A DNA stretch of 64,000 nt from Bombardia bombarda (GCA_030512295.1 JAULSR010000001.1:2813001-2877000), one strand, 5' to 3'. Positions 10,138 through 24,387 are shown, counted from the stretch's first letter. Notes: generated by a model not told the origin, from the sequence alone. Translations and numbers: made by a program.

Positions 10138-13100
10138 TCAAATAATGATAAGCTGTGTTAAAAGTCAGCCAACATTCTCAAAGACAATCATGCATAACGC
10201 GGGTTACAAGGGGGTAAGTCAACAAAGAAGTAAAACCCAAAACTCACCTCAATCAACTTCTCCGTCAACCCAAAACACTGCTTATCCTGCTCCTGCGACA
10301 GGTTAAACGAGCAACTCCTCCACAGTCCCCCAAAACTCATATCATCCAGCGTCTCGTTCAGCATCCCCGTCGCCTCCATCGCGCTTCCAAACTTGGCATT
10401 ACCCGTCAGCGTCTGCAGCAAGGCATGCGCCGACTCGAGCGTCGCCGAGTTCTGACAGTGCAGCACGATATCGTCCAGTATAGATATAATCGGCCCGCAC
10501 AGGTGCAGCACCACCGCCGGCCTGCCCCGCGCAATCTCATTCAGCCACTGCAGCGTCCGGTTCTGCACCGCGTCCTCGAGGTACTGGAAGTCCACCAGCT
10601 CGATGGCCGTGTTCAGCAGCAGGTCCTTGTCCTTGAGCTGCTTCAGGTCCTCGGCTGCCCGCAGGCTGCCCATGTTTGACAGCTCGCTCGGGTTGATGCC
10701 CGCCAGCCACAGGCTATCTCTCAGCTCGTCGATGCTGACCGTCCTCGCCAGGATCAGCGCCATGTACGGCGACGCCGCCAGGTCCCGAATCGTCCTGTCT
10801 GCTGTAGCGCTGGCACCGTCCGACGCCGACGCTGTTGTCATCTCTAGAAACGTCGACAGCACGCGCAACGCCGTCGCCTTGGTGATCGTATCCGTCAGCC
10901 CGCGCACCAGACACGCGCAAGCGGCAAAGTGGAAGTTCTCCGGGTTGAAGTGAATCCCATATGCATCATCCAACGGCAGGGCAGCGTCGTCGAGCTGGAC
11001 CCGGCCCTGCAATAGATACGGCACCATCTTCTCTCCACGCATCTCGCCCGACGTGCTGATATTTGTTAGGACCGACTCGAGGAACATGGCCGTGCAGTTG
11101 AACAGGTTCGGCGGCACCAGTCGCAGCAGCGACATAGCCAACCAAAACAGCTGCAATCCGTAGCGCGACGCCGACGAGAGCTTGGCCATCATCTTGGACA
11201 GCGACGTCACAATAGCAACAAGCATATCGCTGTTGCTATCATCGCCAAAACGACCAACGCTGTTCCTCAACGCCACCAGCACCTGGTACAGCAAATCATC
11301 ATCCACCTCCTCACGGGCAAGACATCCCATAACAGTAAAGGCCCTCGGCTGTATCGCAGGATTATTCTGAAACGCCGTGCTAGCGACAAGGCTCATCCAT
11401 CGTGAGCGCCAAGCATTAGCCACATCGACCGACGGAGCAGCAACAGAGCACGTCTCGAACAGCAAAGCCGCCAGGTTCTCCGTTGCCGCCAACGTAGGCC
11501 CCGCCTCCTGGTTTGTCGATACCGACGCGCCGTCCCTCGTATGCCCTACCGGGTTCAAGAATATGTCGCTCCTCGGGTCCGAGAGCGTCTCCAGCGTCGT
11601 CCTCAGCTTGCTCAGGCGTGCCTCATCCAGATTAAACGAAGTGCACGCCGAGTGAATCGAGTTGATCAGCAGCCGATGAACAATCACCCGCACGTCCGGA
11701 GTGCCCGTGTTGGCGAGCATCGTGACGATATGGAATATTTCAGGCAAATAAAGCTGGGCCTGCACACCGCTGTCAAACGACAGAGCAAGAGAGAACTGAA
11801 GGAGCACGCAAAGCTCGTTCCATACCGAGTTGTCAGGTAGGTACTTGGTAGGACGCAACGACGACCGATTCAGCGCCTTGCGCATGCGTGATATGACCTT
11901 TCCTCGTAATGTCATCGTACCAATGGCGCTGGCAATCGACGTCAGCGTCTCGGTCTGGTCGTCATTGAACCCAATGCTGAGTGCCGTCTTGATGATCTCT
12001 TCTAAAAAGATATCCAGGAGCAATTCATCGTGATGTATGACAGGCCACACTGACTGCCCCAGCGTAAAGTTCAGTGTCGGGTCTGACAGGGCAACGTCAA
12101 TGAGCTTCCTGAACAAAGCCGCAATCTTCTCCCTCCCCTTGTCGCTCTCCGCCTCACCAGCCAGCAGAGAAGTGCGCAGGCCAGGAAGCCAAGGAGCCAT
12201 ATATGCCAAACTTAACGGTTTCTGCTTGTCCGAAAAGCTGTCCCACCCGACAAAGAACTCGTTCAAGAAATCCGAAGTAAGCTGCGGCTCCGTCTTTGCT
12301 AGCTGCTGGCTGATCTTGATGATGAATTGTGACGGCTCCAAGGGAATCGAAATATCCTTGGTGCTCATCAGCCTCGACGCCGCCGAGAACTTGAAGGCCT
12401 TGCACAGCGCCCCCAGCAGATTATACGAACTCAACCTCAAGATCGGATCCGGGCTCGCCAGATTCGTCAGCGCCAAATTCAACAACGTCCCCGGCACATC
12501 CTGCGGCCTGATAAACCTCTCAAACGTCTTCATGGCCCTCGTATCCTTGACATACTTTGCCCGGGCTGCGCGAATCGCCTGCAGTACATCCGCCTTCTTA
12601 GGGCTGGTAAAGTACATGACGAGCTTGCCATTATCTGCGCGGAGCCCAAACGCCGAGTCATCTTCAGTCTGGATTGTCGTGGGCGCCTCGTCGACCTCGC
12701 CCAGTCTAAAGATATCATTGACTGTCGTGCCGAGCCTGAAGCCCGGATGCACCTCCTGTTTCTTGGTTGTCGTCACCTGCACGAACTGGCTGCCAACCTT
12801 AATGACCACCTCGATCTTGCCTTTGGACTTGGACAACCGCGTGATGGGCTGAAAGACGTAGCGCGTATCGGTCACGACACTGATCGTCTCCTTGGGGAGA
12901 TGCAACTGGCTCAGATGGAAATGCACCTGCAGGTCCTGTAAGCTCCCAATGAGATGATACTCCACGTTCCTGGGATTGAATGTGCTGTTTTCGCTCTTTG
13001 ACGACAGCTTAAGAATGCGCCGGAAGCATTTCTTACAGGCCGTGTTCATGTTGTAGACATATACGCGCGTAAGCTGCCGTGTAAGCTCGCTCGGTGTGAG

Positions 13101-16100
13101 ACGCTCCAACTTATGGAACAAGTCGTCCTGGGGTTCGTTCTGACCTGTATAGCAAGTGGCATCGATGAGGAGTCCAAAAGGGCGATGCCAGAGCCGACTG
13201 GCTATCTTTAGATAGCAATACAGGAGCGTGTCGCAGTCTACAGACTCCGTGTCGATGTTGCGCAAAATGATACAGATGATGGACAGACCGTCTTTACTCT
13301 CGCCACCATCGTAAACAGCACGGGCCGTCAGGAAAGACTCGGTGCTACGGAATGCATTCCTGAGCATGAAGTTTTGGAACCTGGAATAAGCCGGAGGTGT
13401 GTTGGCCGAGATGAGCGGCCTATTCCAAGTCACAGCCAACGGCGGCGGTCCCAGATTCATGATGAGGTTTCTCAGGGGCTCTAGGACAGGAGATCTACCC
13501 CTGATCGACTCACCAGGCGACCTGACAAAGTCTTTCCTTTCCTGGGAAACCAGACGTTGGCGAACATGATCCCAATGATCATATAGAAACCTATGCAGAG
13601 CGACACAGGAGCCAAAGTCAAATGACTCGCCACCGCCACCCGCGATTTCGTGGTCTTCTGGAGCGACCTACAGTCATGTTAGTTAAAGGCCTTAGAACCA
13701 CCTGCAAAGGATAAGCATACCGATATTTCCCTCAGGAAAGTAGTAACCCTATAGATATTCTGCGTAAGAAAGTCGTTCAACGGAAACATGTACGGCTCCT
13801 TCGCGCCAAACAGCACATTATTCGCCAAGTTCTGAATGACCTTGGCAATGAGCAACAGCCCGCGCCGCATCTCCTTCGACGGCGCCGCGGCCACCAGCTC
13901 CTCAACCTCAGGGGCAACAATTGCCGGACAGAAAAATCGCAAAAAGATGAACGCGCCGACGGCCGTGTACTTTGCCTCTTGAAACCTCGGCATGACCGCC
14001 GCCGAGATGATGCTGCAAATCTTTCTAAACGACGCCGGTATGCTCGCCGAGGAAGTGCAAATGTCATCAATAAAGACCTTGGCCACAATCTGCAGCTGCA
14101 GCGCGTTCTTCTGTAGCTCCTCGGGCGTATTAATCCGCGTCGGGTCCAGCTCGAGGTTAAGATCCTTGGAAGCCAGCATCAGCCTCTCAACCACCTTTTG
14201 CAGCGTTGCCTTGAGATAGCCGGCTCCCTTCCACTTTGCGTATATGGACAGCATCTTTGTGGCGACACAAGTCCTGCGGAGAAGCTCCGATTCGTTTTCT
14301 ACAGGCACTAATCAGTATCAAACTCGCTCACCACCACCACAGAAAAAGCCTACCAGTATCCTCAATCTCCTGCTTGATCAAGGCCTCAAGGAGAACAAAG
14401 CTCATGCCTCTCGTCTCAAAAATATTTAACAAGGAAATCGTCAACTCGTCAACTTCGTGGCTGGGACAGACTGCGCTCATGGCAGTCGCCAGACTCGTGT
14501 CATTGGTAAGGAGCTGTGATAGGCCAGTCAGTTGCCCAGCCAACAAACAGGAAGAAACAGAACAAAACTTACATCCAGAAGCTCATCATACTTCTTATTA
14601 ACCGCCGCGTCGGAAAGATTATTAAACTCGGTGCCCTGCACCAGAATATTATAGAGAACCCTCACAAACGCCGTCCGTATCTCCACATTCTCATGATACC
14701 CTATGCTCAGCGAGTTCTTGAGCCCCACATCGATATTTGCGCTCAACAAATTCGACAAGATCGTAATGGCCAGATCTGACGTCGACGCCAGCTCGTCCCT
14801 CGCCACCGCCCCACTCACCGGCTCCGTGCGGCTCATCTCCGGCGGCTCCAGGTTCAGCAGCGACAGGAACCTATTAAAGTAGGTATGAAACATCTGTGAC
14901 TTAAGCTCGCTCGTGCCCGCGTCCGTCTGCCCGTCGCCTGGCTGCAGCGGCAGCCGGAACGTCAGCTCGGCCAACGACCGCAGACAAGCCTTGTCCAGGT
15001 CCTTCTGCACCCTTGTTGCCTCGTCGGGGCGGCCGTTATTAAAGGCGCCGCCGTCGGTGCGCGGGGACCGTGGCCGCGCAATCCAGCTGAAGATGTACTC
15101 GAGCAGCTGGTTCCTGATCCGCACATCATCCCGGAGGTTAAGGTGTTCCTTCCTCTTGGTGACGGCCTCGCAGAGCTGGCAGATCTTGATCTTGACGCGG
15201 AGACTGTTCGGCGCATCAGGGACGCCGTCCAGAAACTTGGCAAAGTTCAGCGTCAGGGCGTTTAGGTGGAGGGAAGATGCCGCGCCAAGGTCAGAGGATG
15301 TGTCCAGCCTCTCTACCAGCGCTTTGAGGAGAGAAGCTGACTGCTCTGCAAATACAATCTCGTTGTCTTGACCCTTGGCGCTTGGCTCAAGCGCACCAGT
15401 AAACAACACGTCCAACTCCGACTCGAGAGCCTTGAATAGCGACTGATATAGAGAGGGAGAGACCTCGGTAGATAGAATCTCCCTCATGGTCTCGCGGATC
15501 CTGACATTAGTACACGCCAGCAGCTGTATACTCACTCTGAGGTATCGGTTTAGCAGAGGCTCCTCGTGATTTTCTGACGACAGCCTATCAATCCACCTCA
15601 ATCCACTGATAGATGGCTCGTCGAGAGTCGTAGCCTGGTCAGCGGTGCATATACCTCCCAACGAGGCCAAGAAGCCAGAGTAATTGCGCCATTCTGCCAC
15701 CGCCTTCTCAGCCACCGCTTCGGCCGTCGTTGTTGAGACATCCTTGGACAGATGCAGCCATCTGTCAAAGACAATCTCCCATGCTTCCAGAATACCAGCG
15801 CTGGGGAATTGCATTCGTCTCAGCAGCGCTCTATTTCGCTTCTGGAAAGCAACAAGCCCTGTGAATCGGAAAGCCCGCGAGGATATCTCGCCAAAGATTT
15901 CGCCGTTGCGTAGGAGGGCCAGTGACGATTTATTTGTTGTTTCAGATGCAGCATCAATAATGCGGCACTCCTCTAGGAAAGTACCGACGCAGGATGTCAC
16001 TATTTGGCAAACCTCAATGTCCGCAGAGCAGATTGATACTAAAAATAACGTCTCTAACTTTGTAGAGGCAGCGGTCCGTTCCGGAATATCCTCAAATATC

Positions 16101-18393
16101 TCGGCAAGTTCCTATCCCTTGTCAGCAACAGCAACAAGCGATATCGGATATTAGTATATATACCGGTATAGCCTTGAGGAGAAGTAGCCTCGACTCAAGA
16201 TACGCAAGAATAGACTTGAGGCCGCTGGCGGAGCCAGGTAGTCCAGCCTTTTCGCAAAGCGAAATCAAAATAAGCGACCTGTTTCCGTTAGCACCGCTAC
16301 TCACTTCCACACAAATATTCAGCGGAAAATAAAGCTGAACAATAAACATACGTTAGCTGCCAGAACTTCAGCTTAAACTCCTCAGACTCGAGGCCCTTGG
16401 AAGCCCTCAACGTCTCGAGCACCTTGTCTTTAGCAAACAGACGCTTAGCTACACCACCAGCAAGCTTGCGGACGGACTCGTCCGCTGCAACCACGCATGA
16501 TATTAGGGCCTCAAGATTTTTTTGATAAAATTGCTCGCGTTCGGTACGGTCAGTGGGCGGGCCCTCAAACAAAGTCAAGGGAGACGCGTCCAGAAACTCC
16601 AAGATATTGACCACCATGCTAATAGAAGACGGGCTTTCTACCGCCCTGCGCTGCGGCTCTTGGTCCTCGATATAACCATCGGCCAGGAGTTGTGCCATGG
16701 TCTTGTGGAGACAAAGTTAGTAAAAATCAACGGAATAAAAGACTCGTTGAATAATGATTTAATCTCACCTGAAGCTGCCCCTGTATAAAAGCAGACGCCG
16801 CCGTAAACAGCGGCTGGTACTCGCGACTGCTGCCCAACCTAGCAAAATGGGAGCAGGCCTGAATGACAGAAATCTTAAAGCTGAGGGGTGCCGACGGCGC
16901 AAGGCACGAGCTCGCGAGCGTCTCTACACAGCTTTCAAAATTCAAGTGCGATAGGCTCACAAAAGCAGCCGTCATGAGGTCCTGCTCGAACAAGCCGCCG
17001 TCGGCGCCGGGGGAGAAGCGGCGGAAGACGGCATCGCGGACCTCATCCTGCACGTCCATGGCATAGCTCACGAGAGCAGAATCGCTCTCGGCATCAAAAT
17101 GCCTCGCGGCGCGGAGCAGCGAGACGAGACAGTACGCCGCCTGCTCGTTCCTGTTCCGCAGCGCTTTTCTCAGGCCATCCAAAAAGCTGACCTTCTTAGT
17201 CATGCTCCCGCTCTTGGCCTCGCGCAGGTTACTCGCAACCTCAAAGACGTCAGGCAGCAGCATCAGCAACGTCGTCTGGAGGGGGTACAGCAGGGCGCGG
17301 CGCCTGACATTGTCAATGACGGTCGAGGTCATGTCGAAGAGGGTGTCGGGCCCGTTGTCGCGGCGCTTCTGCATGGTGTGCAGCTGGACGAACTCGCGCG
17401 GGTAGCGGTCCAGCCAGCGGGTGATGAGCAAGGGGGTCACGATGGCGACCGTGTTCTGGAACGACTTGCGGAAGTGGAGGAAGCTGGAGCAGAACTCTTG
17501 GATGACGAGGCTGAGCTTGTGGCCGTCGACCCAGAAGGACGAGACCAGGCGCAGGACGGTCATGGCCCCCCTCTCCTCCTCGACGGCGGTGGCATTAGGT
17601 AGGGGCGACGCCTGCGTCGTGCGCACAGAGTAGATAATGTTTCTAAAATAGTCGAAGGCGGCCGTCCAGCTCGACGCCGTCATATACTCGACGATGGTCT
17701 TGATGTGGGTCTCGATGGCGGCGGCGTGGGTTTGGAGCAGGCGGCCCGTCTCCAGCGGCTCGGTCGAAAGCGTAGAGAGCGGCGTCCGCGGGGGCGCGTC
17801 GTCGTGACTTGGCTGGTGGTTGATAACATGCTTGGAGCTCGACTCGTCGTCTAATATCGCCTTGGCGGGCAGGATGTAGCTGTCGGGGATGGGCTCGAAC
17901 AGCACCTTGGTCACCTCGAATATGCGGGCGACCAGGGCCTCGTCGAGAGGCTCGGGGGCAGGCAGGCCGGAGCGGCGAGTGCGTGGGAGGTGGCCATCGG
18001 GGGCAGCTTGGGCGGCGGCATTGCGCGAGGGGTCCCAGTGGCTGGAGCAGCAGTCGGCGATCAGCTCGAGGGCGTAGAGTTCCGAGAGGAGGACGTGTGG
18101 CGGGTGTGATAACACAGCCTTATAGGGGCGCGACAACTCCTCCAGAAGGGCCAGCAGAGAGTTGAGCACGAGAGCTATGGAGCCGGCGCTGATCTTGACG
18201 AGTGTGGCGCGGGTAATGGTGACGATATCGTCCAGGTAGAGGTCCTGCGCAGGCGTGCCGGTTCGATGGGGGAGCTGCAGGCCAGTTGTCAGTGCTTGTC
18301 GTCGGTCCCCAACTCTCGACTCTCTCGAGATAAACATACCCTGGTTGTGAGCCTCTCCACCAGGCAGCCCACCAGGCCCGCGTCGCCGTTCAT
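10138..18393 (-). CDS. IRA2: Neurofibromin/IRA-type Ras GTPase-activating protein
   Basis: Encodes about 2,578 residues. This family switches Ras off by stimulating GTP hydrolysis at membranes, acting upstream of cAMP/PKA in yeasts. Exons: 18393-18340, 18274-16769, 16701-16352, 16278-16164, 16111-14573, 14513-14354, 14298-13721, 13667-10248 and a tiny last exon 10152-10138. Introns are GT-AG, 52-95 nt, and all phases agree. The start at 18393 is chosen because exon 1 (MNGDAGLVGCLVERLTTR) joins in phase to LPHRTGTP, as in other fungal members. The RasGAP domain lies at about residues 1170-1520, with a candidate arginine finger in ELLRRT (about 1249) and the FLRFFCPA motif (about 1360). A SEC14-PH-like region follows (about 1550-1760), then a long helical C-terminus. 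The 3' end is less sure: the last intron has a GCTGAC branch site and leaves only LII before the stop; if it is retained, the protein ends at 10188. The symbol follows the yeast family; IRA1 and IRA2 cannot be told apart here. Confidence 0.93.
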
Positions 18394-20144
18394 TGTGCGT
18401 TGAAGAGGGCAGGGGCGGGCCGGTGCGTGCAGCTTCGCATGTTTAAGAACTAGGTACCTTCACGTCTCGCACAGGATCGCGAGCATATGCGCTGGGGCCC
18501 GGGAGAGAAAGCTGTCGTGGGAGGGCGGGTGAGGACAGAAGATGAATTGTCGACAGCGACGACGATAGCAACGGCAATAGCAACAACGACGGCGACCAAG
18601 AGCCGACCTAGACGCACGGATCGAGTCTGGAGATAGGCATGGATGGAGCACACATTCGATGGTGGAGAGCAGCGGGATTGCGGCGAGGCGGGGGGGGTGT
18701 CCATCGGGGCGGGGACCCCTACAAGGTGGGCCGCCAGACGCCTGACGACAAATGCCCCCCCAGCGTCCAGGGGTCTGTCTCCATGTCCTTCGGCACCGAC
18801 CTCCAATGGTTGGCGGCACCAGATTACGGGCACCTCACACTTGACATCAAAAACTACTTGACTCGCTTCCAGTTCGCCAGGCAGAAGGATTCCCAATGTT
18901 AGATTACCAACGCCTATTCTAAATTACCGTATAATCCCTTGAGTATGTTAGGTCCCCGACGACCTCATCTCAATGAAAGAAAGCATGGAAACTTCCAAGG
19001 TATTTTAAGTTCCAAATCTCAAAGTCGAAACCCCCACCCACCTTCCTAGATCTTAGGGCAGGAACCACGCAACAATCGAAGTTGGAAAGAGCTATCCCAT
19101 CCCCATTGCACTTTCTTAGGTATCTTACCTCCAGCTTGCCAGAGAGACTGCAGATTGGTGCGTGGTCGATATTATCCAATGCCCTATACCTGCGCTCCGA
19201 GGCACCCGACCTTTTGACGGCCCAATCGAAAGCTCATCCATAGTAGGTCTTGCGTGTGGGCCGTAACAACGCATCATCCTTTTTCACTTGTAACACTGTT
19301 CCTTCTCCTTGTTACCTATGCCAAGCCATACTTTCATGTGCCAGGCCCCCAAAACTCAACTCGGTGTTTTCAAATTCCCATCTTCCCGAAGGCTACTGCC
19401 AGATTACCATCCCGTAAAATTATATCTTTGGTGTAATAATACATCTCTCAGCTAGCTCCCAGCAAATGACGAGATATCGTCATTTCCCCTCCAAAATCGA
19501 AATTGGGAATCCATCTTATCATTAGCTCGTCCAAAGCTCAGTCATTACACCCACACACCTAAACCTCATACGGACCGGAACAAGAATGTAAACTGACAAG
19601 CTTTGTGGGGTTTCACCCTCCGTCACATTCACTTCTTCAAGGGTGTTTGATCCCCGTCATCAAAGTACGAAGTAGCTAGTCAAGCACCAATGAAGTCGAC
19701 ATTATTGCATCGCTTACATGCTTTCGTATTGCATCTCTCACAGCAACCAACCAAACAGCACGATGCAAGAAGCAAGTAGAGAGTTGATACTGTCCTTCCA
19801 AAGCCATAGTACTAGCCATAGCCTGACATCTATTCCTGCCAGACCCAATCATGCAAAACACATCCATCTCCTTTTTATATCATCACATACAATACACAAA
19901 CAAAAACCACAGTGACATGATCAACCGTCAGCCAGCCAAACCAACTGACTGCTTTCTCCCCCCTCCCCCAATTTTTTCCTACCAACAATGCCACCACAAT
20001 AGCCAGTCAGCCAGCAAGCATCAGTTACAGAAGCAAAGACCAGAAAATAGATACAACACGTATCAAGCATATCATGTAACAACCGCCCTAACCAACCCTA
20101 GGTAGGTATCTAGGTATCTTCTTCCATCACATAAACAGATCCAT
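18394..20144. other. Intergenic, 5' flank of the RasGAP gene
   Basis: 1.75 kb between the RasGAP start codon and the RAT1 stop codon. It must include the RasGAP promoter and the RAT1 3' UTR. A GC-rich stretch at 18480-18900 gives overlapping chance frames. The rest is AT-rich, with a TAGGTAGGTATCTAGGTATC string at about 20099-20119. No gene is supported. Confidence 0.6.
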
Positions 20145-23100
20145 CTACCTATGTCCCCTGTTATTCCCTCCACGATACCCGCCGCCTCCACCTCCACCGC
20201 GGCGATCATCTCCATACGGCCTCTCGTACCGACGATCCTGTCCCGGCGGAGGGGGGAGCGGATATCCCTGCTGTCCACCTCCCTGATACCCTCCACCACC
20301 ACCATTACCATACGGCTGCTGCTGCTGCTGCTGACCAGCATACCTCAACGGCGGGGGCACATGCCCAGCCGGCGGCGGCGGTGGGGGCAGACCTTGTCCG
20401 AATCCCGGGAATCCAGGCGGCGGTGGCTGCCAGTTGGGCGGCGGCTGCGCGTACTGTTGTTGTTGTTGTTGTTGATGGTGACCACCACCACCACCGCCGC
20501 CGCCGCCTCCGCGATAATTATCACGACCGCCACCACGGTAATTATCACCGCCACCTCCACCGCGGTATCCGTTATTGCCATTTCCATTTCCGTATCCCTG
20601 GTGCTGAGATTGGCCTTGGTATCCTCCGCGATCCTGTCTGCCTCCTCCCTGGCCGCCACGATCAGGTCCGTAGTTGATAGACCCGCCGCGTCCGTTGTGA
20701 TACCCGTTCCTGCCGTTGAGCGGGACGCCTCCGTAGCTCCTGCCTGATTTTTGCGACTTGCCTTTGAGGATTTCTACATCGCTTCTGTCGAGGGCAGCCT
20801 TGGGCATCTTGAGACCGCGAAGGAGCATCGACTTGTGCTCATGTTCGTAGCTGGGGAATTCGTAGTGTATCCTATACATGTGTTAGCAAGTCAAAACCAA
20901 TAAACTCAGGCGTTTTCATGTTGTTAAGACATACCTCAAAGACCGGTCATAATCAACATCCGGCAGCGCATTCCTCTCCAGCGGGTAAATCAGCGAGCCA
21001 TGGGGGATATAATCATCGATCTTCTCCACCACGCCAGACAAACCATCGCTTGTCTTCGGGTTCAGCTTAAACTTCGTCACCGCCTGCTTCTTGGAGTAGA
21101 AATGGGACGTGATCTCGTCATAGAGACCCCGGTGCGCATCAGATATCAAGAGCACGTCCTTGCCCATGGCATTGCGGGCCTGGTCCTCGGGGCTCAAAAG
21201 ATGGGCCTTGGTGTCCATAGCGGCCAGCAGACGGGGCATGTCAATGAAGGGCAGCAGGGCAACGCCCTGCCACACCATCTTCTTACCATTCAGGTCGATC
21301 TCAAAGTCCTCGGGATAGAAATCAAGAATGGTGCTGTCCTCATCCATCATAAGGGGGTGGAACACCTCTGGGATGGAGTGGCGAGACGCGGCCGGGAGCA
21401 CGCTCATGAGCTGCTCAAACGGCTTGGATATCCTGCCGTGCTCAAAGTTGATGGTCATCTTGCCAAGATCGACGAAATCGGCGGCGAAGGGTGCATAGTG
21501 GTACGGGTAGTACCAATCCCAAGACGCACATCCTTGGAAGTAGTATCTGAGCACCCACGCGAGACCCTCGACATAGGCGCGGGCAACCTTGTGCCGGAAC
21601 TCAATGTCCTTGGGGTCCACATGGAACTTTTGCTGGTAGTAGCGGTCGGCATAGCCTTCCTCCCACAGTCTGACACTATCGACTGGGCCATCGTCGTCGG
21701 TAGCAGACACTATCTCGACGTCTGATCCGACCACGGGGCTGGGAACATCTTCCTCGATGAGCGACGCCTTACGTTTTCCTAGAGCGGACGCTGGAGAGGT
21801 GGGCTCTGCGGTCGACTCTGCGCTGGCCTCGGGGTTGACTTCCACGGGGGCGGCCCCAATCGCGGTCTGAGCCATCATGCTCTGGATCTTCTCCTTGAGT
21901 ACACTGGCGGCGCTCTTGTTGGCTACATTGGCCTGCTCAACGGTCGAGCGGTTTACTACCATATCATGAGTGATGACTGACTGTTTCAACATGCTGGGGA
22001 AGTTGTTTATAGGGTGCAACTGCAGCCCAGGGGGCGGGCCATCACTCTCAAGAGGACGGTTATTGCGTTTAGCACCGCCACCGCGACCGCCTCGTTGATT
22101 CTCAGCCTGGCGTGCATCACGAGCATCTTGCTGGAGCTTGCGCCTCTTAAAGCCAGCTTCACGGCGGTCTTCTGTCTCCTTTCTCCGCTTGAAAATAGCG
22201 TCTTCCTGCTTGCCAAGTCCGGCGAGAATGTACTGCGCGCGTTCCAAGTCCACATGGCCATCCTTTGTCACGTATCCACCCATGTGAGGGAGATTGTCCT
22301 TCCAGATGGCTGTGAGAGTGTCGATGCCGTTCTCCCTAATTTCCAGGGCGGGCAGATGGGGCAGGAAATCATTTCCTACGAAGAAACACAAAAAGACCCA
22401 GTCGTCGATGGCACGCTCCAAGTCGAACTTGAATGGGAGACCGGGAACGTCAAGCTCAACGTTAAGATACTCACGCAGAATGGAGACATGAAGCCAGATG
22501 AAGGGCTTGAGCGGGTGGGCCTTGTCCTTCTCGTCAAACTCGCCATCTTTTTTCTTTGCCTCACCTTTGCAGTTTCTCTCTTCGTGACCCTTTTGGCCGC
22601 AGATACGGCACATCCTCGCTTTGCTGTCCTGGAAGAAGACATCCTCACGAAGAACACGGAAATGGGGTTCGTGGGTGGCCAGCCCCAACATGATAAGATC
22701 GGCATCAAGACCGTAGATGACGTGGCGCGTGTTGGGGTCGTGCTCCTGCGAATTGCGCTGCGAGCGGATGAACTCCATAATCTTGTGCTCACCCTCCCCA
22801 GGTACCGTCGCATCGGAGATGATGACCTTCATCTTTGCCCACGCAGGGTCGGTGTTGAGCTTGTAAGCGCACCAGTAGCGAAGACTGGCAGCGAGGATAT
22901 CCATGAAGGGTGTGCCGGGAGTAATGGAGTTAGAATCGAAAGCTCTCTTGACGACCTCCTCGACGGGCTGTTGCTTAAGACCACTGCCGTTCTGCTTCTT
23001 GAGCATCGTGAGAAGCTCCTGCTTGTCGATCTCCTTCTCCTTGGCTTCCTGGGCGGCGCGGAATCGTCGGGATCGTTGCTGGTTCATTTTCGCTCGGGGC

Positions 23101-23485
23101 GCAACACCATCTGCATCAGGTTAGTTTGCGCAATCATTTAATAGGGGATAGTTGTTTGCGCGCCAGGGCACTTACCGACTGCAATCATAAGAAGCTTCCT
23201 CGGCCGGACCATGTTGACGACGCGTTCGGTGTACTTGAAGATCTCCACCATCATCTCCTCCTCGTCCTTGGGGGCCGGGCGGTCCTCGGGATGCGAGCAA
23301 GGATGGACGATACCGTTCATGTCCAGGTAGAGATTGTCAAACTCCTCGCCGTTGGGGTTTGGCTGGGTAGCGTCGACGGGGATAACTGACCCATCCTCCA
23401 TGACCATGGGCTGGCCCTCCATCACGGGGGACACAATCTTGGGGTACTTTTGAGAAAGCCATCTGAAGCCGGCGGGAATACCCAT
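20145..23485 (-). CDS. RAT1: 5'-3' exoribonuclease 2 (Rat1/Xrn2)
   Basis: Encodes about 1,070 residues in three exons: 23485-23176, 23110-20935, 20871-20145. The introns are 65 and 63 nt, and their removal restores IAVDGVAPRAKMNQQRSRRF and SLRIHYEFPSYEHE. The enzyme degrades 5'-monophosphate RNA in the nucleus. It works in rRNA and snoRNA trimming and in torpedo termination by RNA polymerase II, with Rai1 as partner (family knowledge). Visible landmarks are the XRN N-terminus (LYLDMNGIVHPC), the acidic catalytic blocks (PGEGEHKIMEFIR, GLDADLIMLGLATHEPHF), GNDFLPHLPALEI and a CCHC zinc knuckle (CRICGQKGHEERNC, about 268-282), a feature of Rat1 rather than cytoplasmic Xrn1. The last 200 residues are a Gly/Arg/Pro/Gln-rich low-complexity tail with RGG, poly-Gln and poly-Pro tracts. 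The length matches filamentous-fungal Rat1. Confidence 0.97.
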
Positions 23486-24387
23486 CTTGAATTGTCGAGA
23501 GAGGGTTTAAAAGCCCAGTGGCAACTGTCGGGGGGGCAGGATGCGAAAAGACAGACGATGGACGATTAGCCGGGGCTGCTTGTCGCAGAGGGCGAAAAGG
23601 TTGTGGTTGAATTTGAGCACAAGGCTTCCGTTCGCATTGAGGGCTACCGGGCGCAAAGTCGCTTGGGCTGTCGGCGACAAAGACGGGTAGGCTCGTTTGT
23701 GCCTTTTGGTGAAAGGTTGGCGGTCTTTGTTATCCGACCTGCGAACCGAATGTTGCCTTTCAAAGATTTGTCGGAAATGGAGGCCCGTGTGTGTGGTAAG
23801 AGCCAGACCCGGAATGACTCGATTCGGCGTGCAGGTACGATGAAGTAATTGCACCTGCCGGCCGCTTCGCGCTCGGAAAAGCGTGCAGCACCGCCACGCT
23901 AACCAGCCACTGGTGGGTAGGGGGTAGTGGGTCCAAGCATACACAGTATCTTACTGGCTACTATTATTTTTACTAGGCTAAGTAAAGAGTAAAGTAAAGT
24001 ACACTACTACGGCTTAGGTAAGCTCATGATCCTCACGCCAGGGTCGGCACTCGAAGCTACCAAATTAAAGTTTACTGTGTATTTCCAAGTCTACCTCTGC
24101 TAGCATCCCATCCCCCTATGGGCAAGGTACACCTGTCCACTCGGCTGTCAGTTGCAACAACCGAACCTCCACTGCACTAATCCAATGTCATAGAGAGCCA
24201 GAGCTAGGGAGTTGCATGCACTGTAGCCAACAAGCAACAAGCTATCCCGTATTTACAGTGGAATTGACACATCACCACCCCTACGTATTCATTCCACAAT
24301 CCAGGCAAAGCCACCCCCCATCGAATGGACGTGACAGGCACCCTCCATGGCATATAAGCCGCCACTACCTCCAGCCGTCCCGCCACC
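23486..24387. promoter_or_regulatory. Shared divergent promoter region of RAT1 and USO1
   Basis: 902 bp separate the two divergent start codons, so both promoters must lie here. A CCAAT box occurs at about 24182-24186, some 200 bp upstream of the USO1 ATG. Directly repeated AAGTAAAG strings lie near 23978-24000. No other gene is seen. Promoter function is inferred from gene orientation only. Confidence 0.5.

Noticed and set aside
12037..12852. 271-codon frame antisense to the RasGAP gene
   Set aside because: Mirror frame of a well-supported coding exon.
22014..23141. 375-codon frame antisense to RAT1
   Set aside because: Shadow of the RAT1 coding exon. It crosses the RAT1 intron without change in character.
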